Counted from the stretch's first letter, positions 1 through 7,606 are shown. The stretch: DNA of 64,000 nt from Robinsoniella peoriensis (GCF_042680125.1 NZ_JBHTNY010000033.1); one strand, 5' to 3'. The notes: generated by a model from the sequence alone, not told the origin. Numbers and translations are program-made.

Positions 1-108
1 TTAGGATAATGTCAATAAAGTTGATATGATCAACGAAGTTGGTAATGCAAGAACGGATGATAATTTGATGAATTTCTATGTGTGATTTTGAAGGTATATG
101 TATGTGAG

Positions 109-133
109 GCAGCTAAAGATAGCTGCTTTTTTT
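109..133 (+). terminator. Rho-independent terminator
   Basis: The arms GCAGCT and AGCTGC enclose a 6-nt loop and are followed by seven T residues. It would end a transcript entering from left of the window. Bases 5-85 in front of it hold a short open frame ending in TGA at 83-85, but that frame has a TAG at 2-4 and I cannot assign it to a gene. Confidence 0.7.
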
Positions 134-186
134 GTATAAAATTTAATTATAAAGATGATGCAAAATCCAATATCAGGGAGAGACCT

Positions 187-409
187 ATGACAGAACGAGA
201 AAAAATGCTGGCAGGAATGCTTTATGATTGTGGAGATGAAGAATTACAATGTCTGGATTGGAGGGGGCGCTATTATTCTTCCGGGAGTGGAAATTGGTGA
301 CAATGTAGTAATAGGAGCAGGCAGTGTGGTAACCAAATCCATCCGGGAAAATTCTGTGGCACTTGGAAGTCCCTGCAGAGTAGTTAGGGAGAATAAGAAT
401 CAAGAGTAA
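187..409 (+). pseudogene. maa: Maltose O-acetyltransferase remnant (internal deletion plus frameshift)
   Basis: The first 20 codons from ATG 187 read MTEREKMLAGMLYDCGDEEL, the usual N-terminus of maltose/galactoside O-acetyltransferases (hexapeptide-repeat acetyl-CoA enzymes that acetylate sugars). From about base 240 the homology jumps to the +1 frame: VWIGGGAIILPGVEIGDNVV and onward to base 409 is the C-terminal left-handed beta-helix of the same family. Intact members are about 185-200 residues. Here roughly 110 central residues, including the catalytic His region, are missing, and the two parts are out of frame. A ribosome site (AGGGAGAG) still precedes the start. The gene cannot make an active enzyme. 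The family is clear; the exact sugar specificity is not. Confidence 0.85.
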
Positions 410-459
410 TATAAAAGTTTTGGAATGAAATATATCTTTAAATATGATGTTTTACGTTC

Positions 460-520
460 GGTGTAGAGTAAGCTATGGTTACAATTGTTACCTTAACTTA
501 CTTTACGCCTTTTTGTTTTT
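460..520. repeat. Imperfect 25-bp inverted repeat with T tract (possible terminator)
   Basis: Bases 460-484 and 485-509 are reverse complements at about 20 of 25 positions, centred on the perfect palindrome ACAATTGT. A pyrimidine tract (CTTTTTGTTTTTC) follows on the + strand. It lies between the decayed maa and the converging padR gene. It may be a terminator or the relic of a small palindromic element. The rest of 410-625 holds no gene I can support, only a loosely repeated stretch near 535-560 and 600-625. Confidence 0.5.
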
Positions 521-625
521 CAGCAGTGGCGGTACCACATATGCAATGCTCTTATATACTCTTCTTCCGCCATGCCTGTGTTCGCCCGCGGGCAGGGCAC
601 CACATGTGTAATGTTCTTCTATACT

Positions 626-1162
626 CTATACTTCTAATAATTCCAGTGATTCTGTTATCCAGTCCAATGTCATGTTTTCCCGCATAATTGCACTTCGTAA
701 AATCAGATAATCTCCAAATGCAGATGTTCCTGGTTTTGGAAGTTCCTGAAATTCAGCCATATTTTTTTCCAGGTTTTTTAGTTTTTCGAAATGTTTTGAC
801 TGTTCGCTGAGAAACATGTCTTTCATTTCCGCTGTTGTGTAATTTTCACAGAAATAAATGCGAAGCCTGAATTTATCTTTTGGGGTAGGATCTAAGGGCT
901 CATCTTTGGAGAGCCAGTTCATCAGATCGGCTTTTCCGGCTTCTGTTATGGTATAGCGCTTTTTTTCCTGAATTGTGCCGGTTATTTCCACTTCACATGA
1001 AATCAATCCTTCGTTACATAATTTGTTTAGTTCAGGATAAATCTGGCTGTGTTTTGCATACCAGAAGTTATTAAGAGTTTGATTAAAATATTTCATAATG
1101 TCATAGCCGGTGGATGGGGAGCGATTAATTATTCCCAGTAAAGCATATTTTAGTGTTCTCAT
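626..1162 (-). CDS. PadR-family transcriptional regulator
   Basis: This 178-residue protein has an N-terminal winged helix (about residues 6-85, beginning LKYALLGIINRSPSTGYDI) and the coiled Vir_act_alpha_C dimerisation segment (about 95-178). That is the usual two-domain PadR layout and length. PadR proteins repress nearby genes and release DNA on binding small, often aromatic or toxic, ligands. It is transcribed away from the flavin oxidoreductase at 1612, with about 450 bp of shared intergenic DNA, so the oxidoreductase is its most likely target besides itself. This pairing is inferred from position only. The start ATG (complement of 1160-1162) follows an AAGGAG-type site. Confidence 0.88.
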   Translation of the reverse strand: MRTLKYALLGIINRSPSTGYDIMKYFNQTLNNFWYAKHSQIYPELNKLCNEGLISCEVEITGTIQEKKRYTITEAGKADLMNWLSKDEPLDPTPKDKFRLRIYFCENYTTAEMKDMFLSEQSKHFEKLKNLEKNMAEFQELPKPGTSAFGDYLILRSAIMRENMTLDWITESLELLEV

Positions 1163-1319
1163 TTAGAAAGACTCCTTATGAAGTTATATAGTAATTTTAA
1201 TTATTAATATCATTTCAGGTATCAGATCAATACCATCATACCTTCTTGCTTATTTTATCATAGTTTTCTTTAAAAATATAGACATATGAAAAAAATATAT
1301 AAAAATAAACATGTAAATA

Positions 1320-1348
1320 TTGACATAGTTTAAAAGGAGTTTTATAAT
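1320..1348 (+). promoter_or_regulatory. Sigma-A promoter of the oxidoreductase leader
   Basis: TTGACA at 1320-1325 and TATAAT at 1343-1348 are separated by 17 bp, a perfect consensus. Transcription would start near 1355, giving a leader of about 255 nt before the oxidoreductase ATG at 1612. Confidence 0.85.
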
Positions 1349-1380
1349 GAAGCTAATTTAAATGAAAGGAGTGGAGCAAG

Positions 1381-1455
1381 ATGTATGTTAAGGATAGTAT
1401 TTTAAAGGTGGTAGAAACTATTCGAAGTGAGGTTAAAAGGGAGGGGAAATGCTGA
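1381..1455 (+). CDS. 24-residue leader-type small ORF
   Basis: ATG 1381 is preceded by a good ribosome site (AAAGGAGTGGAGC) and encodes MYVKDSILKVVETIRSEVKR plus four more residues before TGA at 1453. It lies between the consensus promoter at 1320-1348 and the oxidoreductase. The stop codon sits in the loop of a perfect 7-bp hairpin (AAATGCT at 1447-1453, AGCATTT at 1457-1463). It could be a regulatory leader peptide or the truncated start of a lost gene. I do not recognise the sequence. Confidence 0.45.
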   Translation: MYVKDSILKVVETIRSEVKREGKC

Positions 1456-1469
1456 CAGCATTTGCTGCC

Positions 1470-1593
1470 AGATATTTAGCATAACCTAGGAAGAACACAA
1501 AGTATGTTATAAGATATTAAGCAAAACCCAGGAAGAACACAATGTATGTTATAAGATATTTAGCATAACCCAGGAAGAATACAAAGTATGTTT
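1470..1593 (+). repeat. Three tandem 42-bp repeats
   Basis: Three near-identical units lie head to tail at about 1470-1510, 1511-1552 and 1553-1593. Each begins AAGATATT(T)AGCA and ends GTATGTT. They differ at a few positions only. The repeats lie in the 5' leader of the oxidoreductase, and an ATG at 1588 falls inside the last one, which makes an apparent but unlikely upstream start. Confidence 0.9.
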
Positions 1594-1611
1594 AAGAAAT
1601 GGAGAATAAAT

Positions 1612-3609
1612 ATGAATCAGAAATATAAGAATTTATTTACACCGGTGAAAATCGGGAATGTACAGCTGAAAAACAGGTTTGCCATGGCGCCTATGGGACC
1701 GCTGGGATTGGGAGATTTTCAGGGAGGATTTAATCAGCGAGGTATTGATTATTATGTAGAACGTGCCAAAGGAGGAACGGGCCTGATCATTACCGGCGTA
1801 ACCTTTGTGGATGAAGAGATTGAGCAGCATGGTGTTGGCAATACACCGTCGCCCACGTTTAATCCGATTCAGTTTATCCGTACTGCAAAAGAAATGACGG
1901 AGCGTATTCATGCTTACCAGGCAAAAGTGTTTTTACAGATGTCCGGTGGTTTTGGACGTGTTACGATACCTACAAATCTTGGAGAATTTCCTCCGGTTGC
2001 ACCGTCTCCGATCCAGCATCGCTGGCTGGATAAGACTTGCAGGGAGATTACTGTCCAGGAAATACATACCTTAGTGAAGCAAATGGGAAAAGGTGCGTAC
2101 AATGCAAAGCGTGCAGGATTTGACGGCGTTCAGATTCATGCGGTACATGAAGGGTATTTAATTGATCAGTTTGCCATCGCACTTTTTAATCATAGAGAAG
2201 ATGAATATGGCGGCTCCCTGGAAAACAGGCTTCGATTTGCAAAGGAAATTGTGGAAGAGATCAAACGGACCTGTGGAGCAGATTTTCCGGTTACACTGCG
2301 CTATTCACCGAAAAGTTTTATAAAAGATTATCGGAATGGTGCATTGCCGGGAGAAGTATTTGAGGAAAAGGGACGTGATCTGGAAGAGGGAATAAAGGCG
2401 GCAAAAATGCTGGAAGGATACGGTTACGATGCCCTGGATGTAGATGTTGGTTCTTACGATTCCTGGTATTGGAGCCATCCGCCGATGTATCAGGAAAAAG
2501 GACTTTACAGACCATATGCAAAGCTTATGAAAGATACCGTACAGATCCCCATTATCTGTGCAGGAAGAATGGATAACCCGGATATGGCAGCGGAAGCAGT
2601 TGCAGACGGAACCTGCGATATGGTATCTCTTGGCAGACCGCTGCTGGCAGACCCGGACTATGTACAGAAGCTGCGAAGTGGAATGGAGAAGAGAATCCGT
2701 CCCTGTATTTCCTGTCAGGAGGGATGTATGGGAAGAATCCAGCAATATTCTGCATTAAACTGTGCGGTGAATCCCCAGGCAGCGCGGGAACGTGTAAATG
2801 CTTTTACACCGGTATTTCGCCCGAAAAAAATCCTGATAGCCGGAGGCGGGGCAGCCGGCTGTGAAGCAGCCAGAGTATTGGCAATCCGCGGACATCAGGT
2901 GGCGCTGTATGAAAAAGGAAAAGCGTTAGGCGGCAATCTGCTGGCAGGTGGAGCACCTGATTTTAAAGAAGATGATATTGCATTGGCGAAATGGTATGCG
3001 GGAGAGCTTCAGGAATTAAACGTAGAGGTACATTTAGAGACGGAACTAACAAGAGATATGGTATTAGAAAAGAATGCGGACTGTGTTATTGTGGCAACCG
3101 GATCAAAGCCGAAGGTATTTTCACTTGGGGATGATGACCATACCTATACAGCATCTGAGGTACTACTGCAGGAAAAAGAAGTTGTGAATACCTGTGCAGT
3201 AATCGGAGGAGGCCTGGTTGGCTGCGAAACAGCCCTTCATCTTGCGAAACAGGGAAAGAAAGTGACTATACTGGAAGCTCTTGATAAGATCATGGAACTC
3301 AATGGTCCGATCTGTTCGGCAAATAAGGAGATGCTGGAAAAACTGCTGCCGTTTTACAATGTTGAAATTTGTACCGGGGCCAGGGCAAGCTCTTTTGCGG
3401 ATGGAATTTTAACATATAAAACAAAAGAGGGTACAAAAACATTGACCTGCGACAGTGTGATTTTATCAGTAGGTTATCAGGAAGAAAATTCCTTATATAA
3501 AGAGTTAGAAGAACTTCTGCCTGAAATATACCTGCTTGGAGATGCGAAAAAAGTAAGTAATATTATGTATGCGGTTTGGGATGCATTTGAGGTTGCTAAC
3601 CACATATAA
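1612..3609 (+). CDS. FMN/FAD/[4Fe-4S] 2-enoate or 2,4-dienoyl-CoA reductase (Old Yellow Enzyme family)
   Basis: This 665-residue enzyme has the 2,4-dienoyl-CoA reductase/2-enoate reductase/BaiCD-BaiH layout. An FMN TIM barrel (about 1-360) carries HEGYLIDQF near residue 180 and the NxRxDxYGGSxENR-type active-site segment. The [4Fe-4S] cysteines are C365, C368, C372 and C384. Two Rossmann motifs follow, AGGGAAG near 407 (FAD) and IGGGLVG near 530 (NAD(P)H). Such enzymes reduce activated C=C bonds with NAD(P)H. The substrate cannot be read from sequence; cinnamate-type acids, enoates and steroid/bile-acid enones are family precedents. ATG 1612 is chosen over 1588 because GGAG at 1601-1604 is spaced correctly and 1588 lies in a repeat. 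A divergent PadR gene may control it. Confidence 0.88.
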   Translation: MNQKYKNLFTPVKIGNVQLKNRFAMAPMGPLGLGDFQGGFNQRGIDYYVERAKGGTGLIITGVTFVDEEIEQHGVGNTPSPTFNPIQFIRTAKEMTERIHAYQAKVFLQMSGGFGRVTIPTNLGEFPPVAPSPIQHRWLDKTCREITVQEIHTLVKQMGKGAYNAKRAGFDGVQIHAVHEGYLIDQFAIALFNHREDEYGGSLENRLRFAKEIVEEIKRTCGADFPVTLRYSPKSFIKDYRNGALPGEVFEEKGRDLEEGIKAAKMLEGYGYDALDVDVGSYDSWYWSHPPMYQEKGLYRPYAKLMKDTVQIPIICAGRMDNPDMAAEAVADGTCDMVSLGRPLLADPDYVQKLRSGMEKRIRPCISCQEGCMGRIQQYSALNCAVNPQAARERVNAFTPVFRPKKILIAGGGAAGCEAARVLAIRGHQVALYEKGKALGGNLLAGGAPDFKEDDIALAKWYAGELQELNVEVHLETELTRDMVLEKNADCVIVATGSKPKVFSLGDDDHTYTASEVLLQEKEVVNTCAVIGGGLVGCETALHLAKQGKKVTILEALDKIMELNGPICSANKEMLEKLLPFYNVEICTGARASSFADGILTYKTKEGTKTLTCDSVILSVGYQEENSLYKELEELLPEIYLLGDAKKVSNIMYAVWDAFEVANHI

Positions 3610-3676
3610 GAAGTGTATAGGCCGGATAAATAAGGAATCCACAATTAACAGCTTCTGCATTAACAGCTATCTGCGG

Positions 3677-3705
3677 TTGTCTTTCTCGTAAAGATACGCT
3701 ATAAT
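3677..3705 (+). promoter_or_regulatory. Promoter of the Sir2-like gene
   Basis: TTGTCT at 3677-3682 and TATAAT at 3700-3705 are spaced 17 bp apart, upstream of the gene at 3761. Confidence 0.7.
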
Positions 3706-3760
3706 TACAAACGTAGCAAATACGGGAGTGAAGATGATATAAATAGAAAGGATTTTTGGC

Positions 3761-4285
3761 ATGTTAAAGGCAATTTTAGATAAAGTAAAGGAAGCTGACC
3801 TTATTTTAATAGGAATAGGAACTGATTTTAAGGGAGCTCATAAAAAAGAGGATGTAAAAAAGGCCTATGATAAATTAAAAGAGCTGGTTGGAGGTAAGTC
3901 ATATTTTGTAGTGACATTGAATACGGATGATTTCATTTATGAATCTGATCTGGAGAAGGAGCGGATTGTGGCACCCTGCGGGAGTGATGCGGTAAATAAT
4001 GTGGTTACCAATGAGAATTATGATGAATCGATCTATCTTCCCCAGTGGGAGGTGTATACAAAATGGCTTCAGAATACGCTGAACAGAAAGCTTTGCATTC
4101 TGGAATTAGGTGTAGGATTCCAGTATCCTTCTGTTATCCGCTGGCCCTTTGAAAAAACGGCATATTTTAACCAGAAATCCAGTTTTATACGGGTTCATGA
4201 CAAATTAGCGCAGCTGACACCGGAGATCCGGGAGAGAAGTATTTCTGTCAGTCAGAATCCGGTTAGTTTATTGATTGAAGAATAA
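3761..4285 (+). CDS. Short Sir2-like (sirtuin-fold) protein
   Basis: This 174-residue protein resembles the NAD-binding half of Firmicute Sir2-family proteins. ADLILIGIGTDF near residue 12 corresponds to the Rossmann strand, and ILELGVGFQYPSVIRWPFE (about 113-131) is close to the C-terminal motif of class M (SirTM-type) and related sirtuins. There are no paired zinc cysteines and no obvious HG catalytic motif, so deacetylase activity is doubtful; NAD/ADP-ribose binding is the safer inference. It has its own promoter and stands alone. A larger sirtuin-like protein lies at 30914. Confidence 0.6.
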   Translation: MLKAILDKVKEADLILIGIGTDFKGAHKKEDVKKAYDKLKELVGGKSYFVVTLNTDDFIYESDLEKERIVAPCGSDAVNNVVTNENYDESIYLPQWEVYTKWLQNTLNRKLCILELGVGFQYPSVIRWPFEKTAYFNQKSSFIRVHDKLAQLTPEIRERSISVSQNPVSLLIEE

Positions 4286-4394
4286 GATTGTGTAAAAACT
4301 GGAATTCCATATCTAATAAAAGGAAAACTGCACATTGTTGTGAAAATATATGTGATAAACGTGAAATTATCTTTCTAATTAAGGATAAATATGG

Positions 4395-4490
4395 TAAAAT
4401 ATCTCTGGAACCTGTTTAGATAAGCATGGAAAAGTCTCATCAATCTGAAAGTCTTGATGAAAGCAATGATTAATTTCTAAACAGCTTTTT
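4395..4490 (+). promoter_or_regulatory. Extended -10 promoter and structured 5' leader
   Basis: TGgTAAAAT at 4392-4400 is an extended -10 element, so a transcript should begin near 4407. It would fold with an outer 9-bp perfect stem (CTGTTTAGA 4412-4420 with TCTAAACAG 4476-4484) enclosing a perfect 7-bp hairpin (TCATCAA 4437-4443 with TTGATGA 4454-4460). CTTTTTG follows the outer stem. The leader belongs to the phosphoribosyltransferase-like gene at 4533. It matches no riboswitch consensus that I know. A cis-regulatory RNA is an inference. Confidence 0.5.
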
Positions 4491-4532
4491 GTTGATGAAC
4501 CGGATCATGTATTGAAATAAGGAGGATTGCGT

Positions 4533-5171
4533 ATGGAAACACGTGCAGTAAAAATTAAGTCAAAAGCAAATTCAATGGTAGCGATTAAGGTCATCCAGGG
4601 ACATTTTGCAACAAATCATTCTCATATCAATTATTATATTGACATGACCACTTTAAAGGCAAGACAGAGTGAAGCGGCTGCTGCGGCAGAACTTCTGGCG
4701 AGAAAGTATGAGATGACGACTTTTGTGGATACGATTGTCTGTATGGATGGCTGTGAAGTAATCGGGTCATACCTGGCCCAGCAGCTTAGCCAGGCAGGCA
4801 TTATGTCTATGAACCAGCATAAGACAATTTATATCGTTACACCGGAACTGCATACAGGCGGTCAGTTGATTTTCCGGGATAACATGCAGATGATGATCCG
4901 CGGAAAGCATGTGGTTCTCTTACTATCCTCCATTACAACCGGTAAGAGCATTAGCAGAAGCCTGGAGTGCATCCGGTATTACGGCGGAGAGATTGCGGGA
5001 ATTTCTGCAGTTTTCAGCGCGTACCATCCAAAAGATGTGGAGATTAACTCTATTTTTACGGAGAAGGACATTCCGGATTATCAGACCTATGATTTTTCTG
5101 CCTGTCCGATGTGTGCCAGGAAAGTTCCTGTGGATGCGATTGTAAACAGTTATGGATACTCGAAGATATAA
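4533..5171 (+). CDS. Phosphoribosyltransferase-like protein (orotate PRTase-related)
   Basis: This 212-residue protein has a type I PRTase fold. The segment HVVLLLSSITTGKSISRSLE (about residues 127-146) sits where the PRPP-binding loop lies, and the middle contains IVCMDGCEVIGSYLA. The usual acidic pair of the PRPP motif (for example VDDVITTG) is replaced by LLSSITTG, so catalysis may be altered. Two cysteines (ACPMC) lie near the C-terminus. ATG 4533 is preceded by GGAGG at 4521-4525; a TTG at 4527 is too close to that site. It is monocistronic behind a structured leader. It is commonly annotated as orotate PRTase, but no pyrimidine genes are nearby and the substrate is unknown. Confidence 0.65.
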   Translation: METRAVKIKSKANSMVAIKVIQGHFATNHSHINYYIDMTTLKARQSEAAAAAELLARKYEMTTFVDTIVCMDGCEVIGSYLAQQLSQAGIMSMNQHKTIYIVTPELHTGGQLIFRDNMQMMIRGKHVVLLLSSITTGKSISRSLECIRYYGGEIAGISAVFSAYHPKDVEINSIFTEKDIPDYQTYDFSACPMCARKVPVDAIVNSYGYSKI

Positions 5172-5187
5172 AGGTGTATGGACTTGA

Positions 5188-5261
5188 GCCTGTCCCTTGC
5201 CAAAGGTGACTTTAACTGGGCAGGCGGAGTTACTGTATATAGGCTTGCCTGTGAACAGTAA
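5188..5261 (+). other. Two adjacent hairpins downstream of the PRTase-like gene
   Basis: Hairpin 1 pairs GCCTGTCC (5188-5195) with GGGCAGGC (5218-5225). Hairpin 2 pairs TTACTG (5230-5235) with CAGTAA (5256-5261) and has an inner AGGC/GCCT stem. Hairpin 2 is followed by TTATTTT and may act as a terminator. A non-coding RNA cannot be excluded. Confidence 0.4.
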
Positions 5262-5296
5262 TTATTTTACCGCTATACAGTGCGAAATTCGTCGAT

Positions 5297-5326
5297 TTGG
5301 AATTGTATCTTGAAAATAAATATGAT
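5297..5326 (+). promoter_or_regulatory. Promoter ahead of the hisH leader terminator
   Basis: TTGGAA (5297-5302) and TATGAT (5321-5326) are 18 bp apart. The predicted start, near 5333, lies immediately before the terminator hairpin at 5337, which may make hisH expression conditional. Confidence 0.5.
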
Positions 5327-5336
5327 AAACTGTAAA

Positions 5337-5370
5337 GGAATGCTGCAAAATAGAGGCAGCATTCCTTTTT
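5337..5370 (+). terminator. Intrinsic terminator upstream of hisH
   Basis: A perfect 10-bp stem (GGAATGCTGC/GCAGCATTCC) is followed by five T residues. It ends upstream transcripts or attenuates hisH, whose ATG lies 46 bp further on. Confidence 0.85.
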
Positions 5371-5415
5371 CAATGGATTTTAGAATAATGATAACCCGGA
5401 TAAGGAAGTGACAAC

Positions 5416-6021
5416 ATGATAGCGATTATTGATTATGATGCAGGTAATTTGAAAAGTGTAGAAAAGGCTTTGATGCACCTTGGAGAAAATCCGGTAGTAT
5501 CAAGGGACAGAGAGGTAATTCTAAAGGCAGATAAGGTTATTCTGCCCGGTGTTGGCTCCTTTAAGGAGGCAATGGAGAGATTAAAGGAATATAAATTAGT
5601 TGACGTGATTCATGAAGTGGCAGATATGCAGAAACCTTTTCTTGGAATCTGCCTTGGTTTGCAGCTGCTGTTTGAGAGCAGTGAAGAGAGCCCGGGCGTA
5701 GATGGTCTTGGCATATTGAAAGGCAGGATTGTGCGGATTCCGGATAATCATGATTTGAAAATTCCCCATATTGGCTGGAATTCTTTGAAATATCCCAATG
5801 AGGGAAAGCTTTTTGCGGGACTTGAAGAGGATGCGTATGTTTACTTTGTACACTCTTATTATCTGCAGGCAGAGGAACCGGAAACAGTGGCTGCTACTAC
5901 CTGGTATGGAACGGATATCCATGCAGCTGTGGAAAAGGGAAATGTGTTTGCCTGTCAGTTCCATCCGGAGAAAAGCAGTGATACAGGACTTCAGATACTG
6001 AAAAATTTTGCAGGGTTATAG
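5416..6021 (+). CDS. hisH: Imidazole glycerol phosphate synthase, glutaminase subunit
   Basis: The 201-residue class I glutamine amidotransferase releases ammonia from glutamine and channels it to HisF to make imidazole glycerol phosphate and AICAR in histidine synthesis. The catalytic triad is visible: Cys79 in GICLGLQLLF, and His183 and Glu185 in FHPEKS. The N-terminus MIAIIDYDAGNLKSV is typical. AAGGAAG precedes the ATG. It is followed 13 bp later by hisF. No other histidine genes are in the window. Confidence 0.97.
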   Translation: MIAIIDYDAGNLKSVEKALMHLGENPVVSRDREVILKADKVILPGVGSFKEAMERLKEYKLVDVIHEVADMQKPFLGICLGLQLLFESSEESPGVDGLGILKGRIVRIPDNHDLKIPHIGWNSLKYPNEGKLFAGLEEDAYVYFVHSYYLQAEEPETVAATTWYGTDIHAAVEKGNVFACQFHPEKSSDTGLQILKNFAGL

Positions 6022-6034
6022 GAGGATATTTAAG

Positions 6035-6796
6035 ATGTTTACAAAAAGAATTATTCCCTGTCTGGATGTACATAATGGACGTGTGGTAAAAGGTGTTAAT
6101 TTTGTCAACCTGAAGGATGCAGGGGATCCGGTTCAGATTGCGGCGGCATATGATAAGGCCGGTGCTGACGAGGTCGTATTTCTGGATATAACGGCTTCTT
6201 CCGATGCAAGGGAGACTGTTGTGGACATGGTTCGGAAAGTGGCTGAAAATGTCTTTATTCCCTTCACAGTGGGTGGTGGAATCCGTTCGGTAGATGATTT
6301 TAAGGCGCTTCTTCGGGAAGGTGCCGATAAAATTTCAATCAACTCCTCTGCAATTGACAATCCCAGTCTGATCAGTGAAGCGGCAGACAAATTTGGCAGC
6401 CAGTGCGTTGTGGTGGCAATTGATGCCAGAAAGCGGGAAGATGGCTCAGGCTGGAATATTTATAAAAACGGCGGCAGAATTGATGTGGGAATGGATGCTG
6501 TTGAGTGGGCAATGAAAGCAGATAAAATGGGGGCGGGCGAAATCCTGCTGACCAGTATGGACTGTGACGGGACAAAAGCGGGATATGATTTAGAGCTTAC
6601 CAGAACCATTGCAGAAAATGTTTCCATTCCGGTTATCGCATCGGGTGGAGCCGGAACCATGGAGCATTTTTACGATGCATTAACAGAAGGAAAGGCAGAT
6701 GCAGTTCTGGCGGCGTCGCTGTTTCACTATAAAGAACTCGAGATAAAAGAACTAAAGAAATACCTGGCAGGAAAAAATGTGCCGGTAAGATTGTAA
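6035..6796 (+). CDS. hisF: Imidazole glycerol phosphate synthase, cyclase subunit
   Basis: This 253-residue (beta/alpha)8 barrel protein is the cyclase partner of HisH. The catalytic aspartates are Asp11 (IIPCLDVHNG) and the one in AIDARK near residue 130. Phosphate-binding motifs TVGGGIRSV and IASGGAG are present. ATG 6035 is chosen because AGGAGG at 6020-6025 is correctly placed; it overlaps the end of hisH. The stop codon at 6794-6796 overlaps the ribosome site of ung, so the three genes form one operon. Confidence 0.97.
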   Translation: MFTKRIIPCLDVHNGRVVKGVNFVNLKDAGDPVQIAAAYDKAGADEVVFLDITASSDARETVVDMVRKVAENVFIPFTVGGGIRSVDDFKALLREGADKISINSSAIDNPSLISEAADKFGSQCVVVAIDARKREDGSGWNIYKNGGRIDVGMDAVEWAMKADKMGAGEILLTSMDCDGTKAGYDLELTRTIAENVSIPVIASGGAGTMEHFYDALTEGKADAVLAASLFHYKELEIKELKKYLAGKNVPVRL

Positions 6797-6808
6797 GGAG
6801 GAGTGAGT

Positions 6809-7483
6809 ATGCCACCAATCAGTAACGACTGGTTAGTACCTTTAAAACCGGAATTTAAGAAACCATATTATGCAAATCTTTATAAGAAAGTAATGGAAGA
6901 GTATCAGACAAGACTGATCTTCCCGGCAGCAGATGATATCTTCAATGCATTTGCATTTACGCCTTTAGAACAGGTGAAGGTCGTGATTTTAGGACAGGAT
7001 CCCTATCATGGGGACGGTCAGGCACATGGGCTTTGTTTTTCCGTAAAGCCTGATGTGGAGATTCCGCCGTCGCTTGTGAATATCTATCAGGAACTGAGGG
7101 ATGATGTGGGCTGTTATGTTCCAAATAACGGACATCTGACGAAATGGGCAAAGCAGGGTGTTCTGCTTTTGAATACGGTTTTAACCGTAAGAGCGCATCA
7201 GGCAAATTCTCACAGAGGAATCGGCTGGGAAGAGTTTACTGATGCGGCAATCCGCATATTAAATCAGCAGGACAGACCAATTGTATATATCCTTTGGGGA
7301 CGTCCTGCCCAAATGAAAAAGGCTATGCTTAATAATCCGAAACATCTGATTCTGGAAGCGCCGCATCCAAGTCCGCTGTCTTCCTACAGAGGTTTTTTTG
7401 GCAGTAAGCCTTTTAGTAAGACCAATGCATTTCTTAAAAGTAATGGGATGGAAACAATTGACTGGCAGATTGAGAATATCTGA
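6809..7483 (+). CDS. ung: Uracil-DNA glycosylase, family 1
   Basis: This 224-residue enzyme excises uracil from DNA. The water-activating loop GQDPYHGDGQAHGLCFSV (Asp and His) and the minor-groove loop HPSPLSSYRGFFGS are both intact. ATG 6809 is 7 bp from AGGAGG (6796-6801); a GTG at 6803 is too close to that site. It is the third gene of the hisH-hisF-ung operon. The metabolic link to histidine is probably only positional. Confidence 0.97.
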   Translation: MPPISNDWLVPLKPEFKKPYYANLYKKVMEEYQTRLIFPAADDIFNAFAFTPLEQVKVVILGQDPYHGDGQAHGLCFSVKPDVEIPPSLVNIYQELRDDVGCYVPNNGHLTKWAKQGVLLLNTVLTVRAHQANSHRGIGWEEFTDAAIRILNQQDRPIVYILWGRPAQMKKAMLNNPKHLILEAPHPSPLSSYRGFFGSKPFSKTNAFLKSNGMETIDWQIENI

Positions 7484-7561
7484 TGGTTTGCTGTATCCAG
7501 GGATCGAAGCTTAAAACAAGAAATCCTTGATTTGGATTATAAAATTGCATTATGAAATTAG

Positions 7562-7606
7562 AAAAGAGAAAGAAATCCCACGACTAGCGGATTTCTTTCT
7601 CTTTTA
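7562..7606. terminator. Bidirectional terminator between ung and the activase gene
   Basis: A 17-bp stem (AAAAGAGAAAGAAATCC with its complement at 7589-7605) has a T-rich 3' arm and an A-rich 5' arm, so it can serve both converging genes. Confidence 0.8.

Noticed and set aside
475..687. Short + strand open frame across the palindrome and into padR
   Set aside because: No ribosome site, partly antisense to padR, and the translation looks like low-complexity hydrophobic noise.
1470..1593. CRISPR-like repeats
   Set aside because: The three 42-bp units are tandem with no spacers between them and no cas genes are in the window.
4527..4532. TTG start for the phosphoribosyltransferase-like protein
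   Set aside because: It is only one base beyond the GGAGG site; ATG 4533 has proper spacing.
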